A stretch of 64,000 nucleotides of DNA, from positions 329,420-393,419 of the forward strand of contig NZ_JAGGLU010000001.1 of NCBI RefSeq assembly GCF_017874575.1, written 5' to 3'. Of the stretch, positions 61,421 to 64,000 are shown in pieces. Each line of letters opens with the position of its first letter. Position 1 is the stretch's first letter. The notes under the pieces are model-generated. The model was not told the origin of the DNA. It saw only the letters and a program-made list of their open reading frames with translations, and ran no database searches. Source of the stretch: Lactobacillus colini (lineage in GTDB: Bacteria; Bacillota; Bacilli; Lactobacillales; Lactobacillaceae). Made by a program: the position numbers and the translations under genes.

Positions 61421-62046
61421 TGCATCAAGATCAAATTATTAACAAATTAATTAGTGAAAAAATTATTACTATCTCTCCAGACAAGCCATTTACTTATGCT
61501 AGTGGTATGCACTCACCTATTTATACTGACTTACGATTAACTGTATCATATCCTGACCTGCGTGATATGATTGCAAGTGATTTAGCTAATGTAATTGCTA
61601 AAGAATTTCCTAAAGTAACTATTATTGGTGGGGTTGCTACAGCTGGAATACCACATGCAGCCTTGGTAGCTGATAAGCTGCATCTTCCAATGATTTATGT
61701 TCGCCCCAAGCCTAAAGACCACGGCAAGGGTAAACAAATTGAAGGATACTTCACTGATAAGGATAAGATAGTTCTGATTGATGACTTAATTACTACTGGT
61801 GGATCAGTACTTAAGGCGTTCATGGCAACTAAAAATGATGGTGGTCATGTAATTGGTATATCATCAATTTTTACGTATAACTTGCCTGATGCCGAAGAAA
61901 ATTTTTCTAAAGCAAAAATTAAATATGTTCCCCTTCTGTCCTATCCAGAATTAATAAAAAAAGAAAATGAAATTGGCCATTTTTCTGAGAAACAATATAA
62001 TATACTCAAAAGCTGGCATAAAGACCCATGGAACTGGAAGGCATAA
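61420..62046 (+). CDS. pyrE: Orotate phosphoribosyltransferase
   Basis: 208 residues; ATG 61420 overlaps the pyrF stop. PRPP-binding motif KIVLIDDLITTGGSVLKA near 113, orotate site FTYASGMHSPIYTDLR near 24, and flexible loop RPKPKDHGKGKQIEG near 93. It converts orotate plus PRPP to OMP. With pyrD and pyrF intact, the cell could still make UMP from external orotate or dihydroorotate, although the first three steps are not encoded intact here. Confidence 0.96.
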   Translation: MHQDQIINKLISEKIITISPDKPFTYASGMHSPIYTDLRLTVSYPDLRDMIASDLANVIAKEFPKVTIIGGVATAGIPHAALVADKLHLPMIYVRPKPKDHGKGKQIEGYFTDKDKIVLIDDLITTGGSVLKAFMATKNDGGHVIGISSIFTYNLPDAEENFSKAKIKYVPLLSYPELIKKENEIGHFSEKQYNILKSWHKDPWNWKA

Positions 62047-62073
62047 TTTAGTTTATATTCTCATACGCAACAC

Positions 62074-62118
62074 AAAAAAACTTGATTCTGATTTAAATAT
62101 CAAAATCAAGCTTTTTTT
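62074..62118. terminator. Bidirectional terminator between pyrE and the adhesin gene
   Basis: AAAAAAACTTGATT (62074-62087) pairs with AATCAAGCTTTTTTT (62104-62118), with T7 on both strands. Confidence 0.9.
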
Positions 62119-62141
62119 GTGTTTACTTTTATATTTATTCT

Positions 62142-64000
62142 TTAATTCTTATTTTTCTTTTTGAAGCCAAATAGTGCCAAGATACTTGAAACTAAAGTAG
62201 TTAAAATACCTGCATTACGAATACTACTATTATTAGATTCACCAGTTTGAGGTAGTTTAGACTCGTGATTCATAGATTTAACAGTGTTACTTGTATTAGC
62301 AGTTACAGAGTTATTTACGTAATCATACTCTCTACTGCTTATGCTTCCAATAAGAGTTTCATTGTCTGTTGTGTTTGTGTTGATTGAGTTATTACTACTT
62401 AAACTCTCTGAAGTACTGTTACCTGATACAGATTCACTTATGTTTGCGCTAGTTATCGTACTCTCACTTAAACTAGTACTTGTAATTGTTGAGGTACTTG
62501 AACTTTCTGAGGTGCTACTGCCTGATGCAGAGTCACTTACACTGGTGCTTGTAGTTGTTGAAGTACTTAAGCTCTCTGAAGTACTGTCACTTGACTCAGA
62601 ACCACTTGTACTTGTGCTAGTCGATATTCTACCACTTGCACTATTTGAGGTACTTAAGCTTAATGATTCTGACAATCTAGATTCAGACTCACTGATTGAT
62701 TTAGAAACGGAAACACTCTCACTTACAGATGTAGATGCACTAATTGAATTACTTGCACTTATAGAAATAGATGTACTTTCGCTTGTTGAGGTGCTCAAAC
62801 TCAATGATTCTGATAGTCTGGAAGCTGATTCACTTGCACTTACAGATGCAGATGCACTGATTGAATTGCTTGCACTTATAGAAGTAGATGTACTTTCACT
62901 GGTTGAAGTACTCAAACTTAATGATTCTGATAATCTTGAGGCGGAAGCACTCTCACTTACAGATGTAGATGCACTGATTGAATTGCTTGCACTTATAGAA
63001 GTAGATGTACTTTCACTGGTTGAAGTGCTCAAGCTCAATGATTCTGATAGTCTGGAAGCTGATTCACTTGCACTTACACTTACAGATGCAGATGCACTAA
63101 TTGAATTACTTGCACTTACAGATGCAGATGCACTAATTGAATTACTTGCACTTACAGATGCAGATGCACTAATTGAATTACTTGCACTTACAGATGTAGA
63201 TGCACTGATTGAATTACTTGCACTTATAGAAGTGGATGTACTTTTACTCGTTGAAGTGCTTAAGCTTAATGATTCTGATAGTCTGGAAGCTGATTCACTT
63301 GCACTTACAGATGCAGATGCACTGATTGAATTGCTTGCACTTATAGAAGTAGATATACTTTCGCTTGTTGAAGTGCTCAAACTTAATGATTCTGATAATC
63401 TTGAGGCGGAAGCACTCTCACTTACAGATGTAGATGCACTGATTGAATTACTTGCACTTATAGAAGTGGATGTACTTTTACTCGTTGAGGTGCTTAAACT
63501 CAATGACTCTGATAATCTTGAGGCGGAAGCACTCTCACTTACAGATGCAGATGTACTGATTGAATTACTTGCACTTATAGAAGTGGATGTACTTTTACTC
63601 GTTGAGGTGCTTAAGCTTAATGATTCTGATAATCTTGAAGCTGATTCACTTGCACTTACAGATGCAGATGCACTGATTGAATTGCTTGCACTTATAGAAG
63701 TAGATATACTTTCGCTTGTTGAAGTGCTCAAACTTAATGATTCTGATAATCTTGAGGCGGAAGCACTCTCACTTACAGATGTAGATGCACTGATTGAATT
63801 ACTTGCACTTATAGAAGTGGATGTACTTTTACTCGTTGAGGTGCTTAAACTCAATGACTCTGATAATCTTGAGGCGGAAGCACTCTCACTTACAGATGTA
63901 GATGTACTGATTGAATTGCTTGCACTTAAAGAAGTGGATGTACTTTTACTCGTTGAGGTGCTTAAGCTTAATGATTCTGATAGTCCGGATGCTGATTCAC
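62142..64000 (-). CDS. Serine-rich repeat LPXTG adhesin, C-terminal part
   Basis: The frame stays open to base 64000, so the N-terminus (signal peptide and binding domain) lies beyond the window. The C-terminus carries a sortase signal LPQTGE, a hydrophobic helix ([17 protein letters not shown]) and a KKKNKN tail. Before it comes a non-repetitive Ser/Thr/Asn-rich stretch of about 165 residues, then tandem Ser-x-Ser-x repeats with a unit of about 39 residues ([12 protein letters not shown]...SASNSISAS...SESASAS). Such SRR proteins are glycosylated, exported by SecA2/SecY2 and covalently anchored to peptidoglycan to bind host glycans or keratin. Glycosylation genes would be outside this window. 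Confidence 0.93.
   Translation of the reverse strand, partial: ESASGLSESLSLSTSTSKSTSTSLSASNSISTSTSVSESASASRLSESLSLSTSTSKSTSTSISASNSISASTSVSESASASRLSESLSLSTSTSESISTSISASNSISASASVSASESASRLSESLSLSTSTSKSTSTSISASNSISTSASVSESASASRLSESLSLSTSTSKSTSTSISASNSISASTSVSESASASRLSESLSLSTSTSESISTSISASNSISASASVSASESASRLSESLSLSTSTSKSTSTSISASNSISASTSVSASNSISASASVSASNSISASASVSASNSISASASVSVSASESASRLSESLSLSTSTSESTSTSISASNSISASTSVSESASASRLSESLSLSTSTSESTSTSISASNSISASASVSASESASRLSESLSLSTSTSESTSISISASNSISASTSVSESVSVSKSISESESRLSESLSLSTSNSASGRISTSTSTSGSESSDSTSESLSTSTTTSTSVSDSASGSSTSESSSTSTITSTSLSESTITSANISESVSGNSTSESLSSNNSINTNTTDNETLIGSISSREYDYVNNSVTANTSNTVKSMNHESKLPQTGESNNSSIRNAGILTTLVSSILALFGFKKKNKN
62658..64000 (-). 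repeat. Tandem repeat array coding the Ser-rich region
   Basis: Near-identical units of about 117 bp recur to the right edge. At about 63080-63205 a shorter 36-bp unit (coding [12 protein letters not shown]) is repeated three to four times, a local expansion inside the longer period. Confidence 0.9.

Noticed and set aside
62658..64000. CRISPR-like regular repeats
   Set aside because: Units are in frame, encode Ser-x-Ser-x repeats and have no unique spacers; this is adhesin coding repeat.

Overview
The window looks like chromosomal DNA of a host-adapted Lactobacillus, most likely the acidophilus/gasseri/crispatus branch of the genus. It is AT-rich, with strong AGGAGG-type ribosome sites and cre boxes. 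It carries an SLAP-domain surface protein at the left edge, a serine-rich LPQTG adhesin at the right edge, XerS in place of a typical XerC/D pair, many sugar-PTS genes and many broken biosynthetic genes. No rRNA, tRNA, CRISPR array or insertion sequence was seen. Species is not claimed.

Layout. 1-9.1 kb: SLAP surface protein (partial), an unrecognised 684-residue protein, galM, a FAD oxidoreductase, a MarR regulator with two strong palindromic operators plus an FMN reductase, a cyclophilin, a decayed gene and a VOC protein. 9.4-17.2 kb: a heavily deleted prophage remnant (intact endolysin and holin; capsid, TerL, TerS and minor capsid genes broken or fused), two tandem hicAB modules with both toxins broken, a LysR stub and a toxin/immunity-like remnant. 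17.2-25 kb: xerS, an MFS drug exporter with MarR control, an EamA exporter, and a GntR-GH1-PTS beta-glucoside locus with a cre box. 24.9-36.6 kb: a P-type ATPase under a yybP-ykoY type manganese riboswitch, HtpX, an HsdR nuclease fragment fused to a small Sm-like domain, a PTS-GH5-(broken chbG) operon with an AraC regulator, a stomatin-like protein, a Nudix hydrolase, and a one-domain tyrosine recombinase bracketed by inverted repeats.

36.8-57.5 kb: glycerol facilitator, CdaR-GntP-glycerate kinase locus, a frameshifted ornithine carbamoyltransferase, a SWIM/SNF2 helicase, a DASS carboxylate carrier with a fumarate-reductase-like flavoprotein and divergent LysR regulator, an oligopeptide-binding lipoprotein preceded by an apparent cysteine-codon leader-peptide attenuator, a second FMN/FAD reductase with HxlR regulator, and a T-box-controlled branched-chain amino acid carrier. 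57.5-62 kb: a pyrimidine cluster in which pyrR, pyrD, pyrF and pyrE are intact but pyrB carries a nonsense codon and is fused by deletion to the tail of carB; three PyrR-type attenuators remain. 62.1-64 kb: the C-terminal part of a giant Ser-rich repeat adhesin.

How it fits together. The picture is a fermentative, auxotrophic, host-associated bacterium living on imported sugars, peptides and nucleobase precursors. Carbamoyl-phosphate-using steps (pyrB, carB and possibly OTC) are damaged together. Several flavin reductases offer fumarate-like electron sinks. The most interesting item is the leader at 52975-53157: a 25-residue peptide with Cys-Cys-Cys-Cys-Phe-Cys, followed by mutually exclusive pairings and an intrinsic terminator, in front of an OppA-type gene. 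This would be ribosome-mediated cysteine attenuation of peptide uptake.
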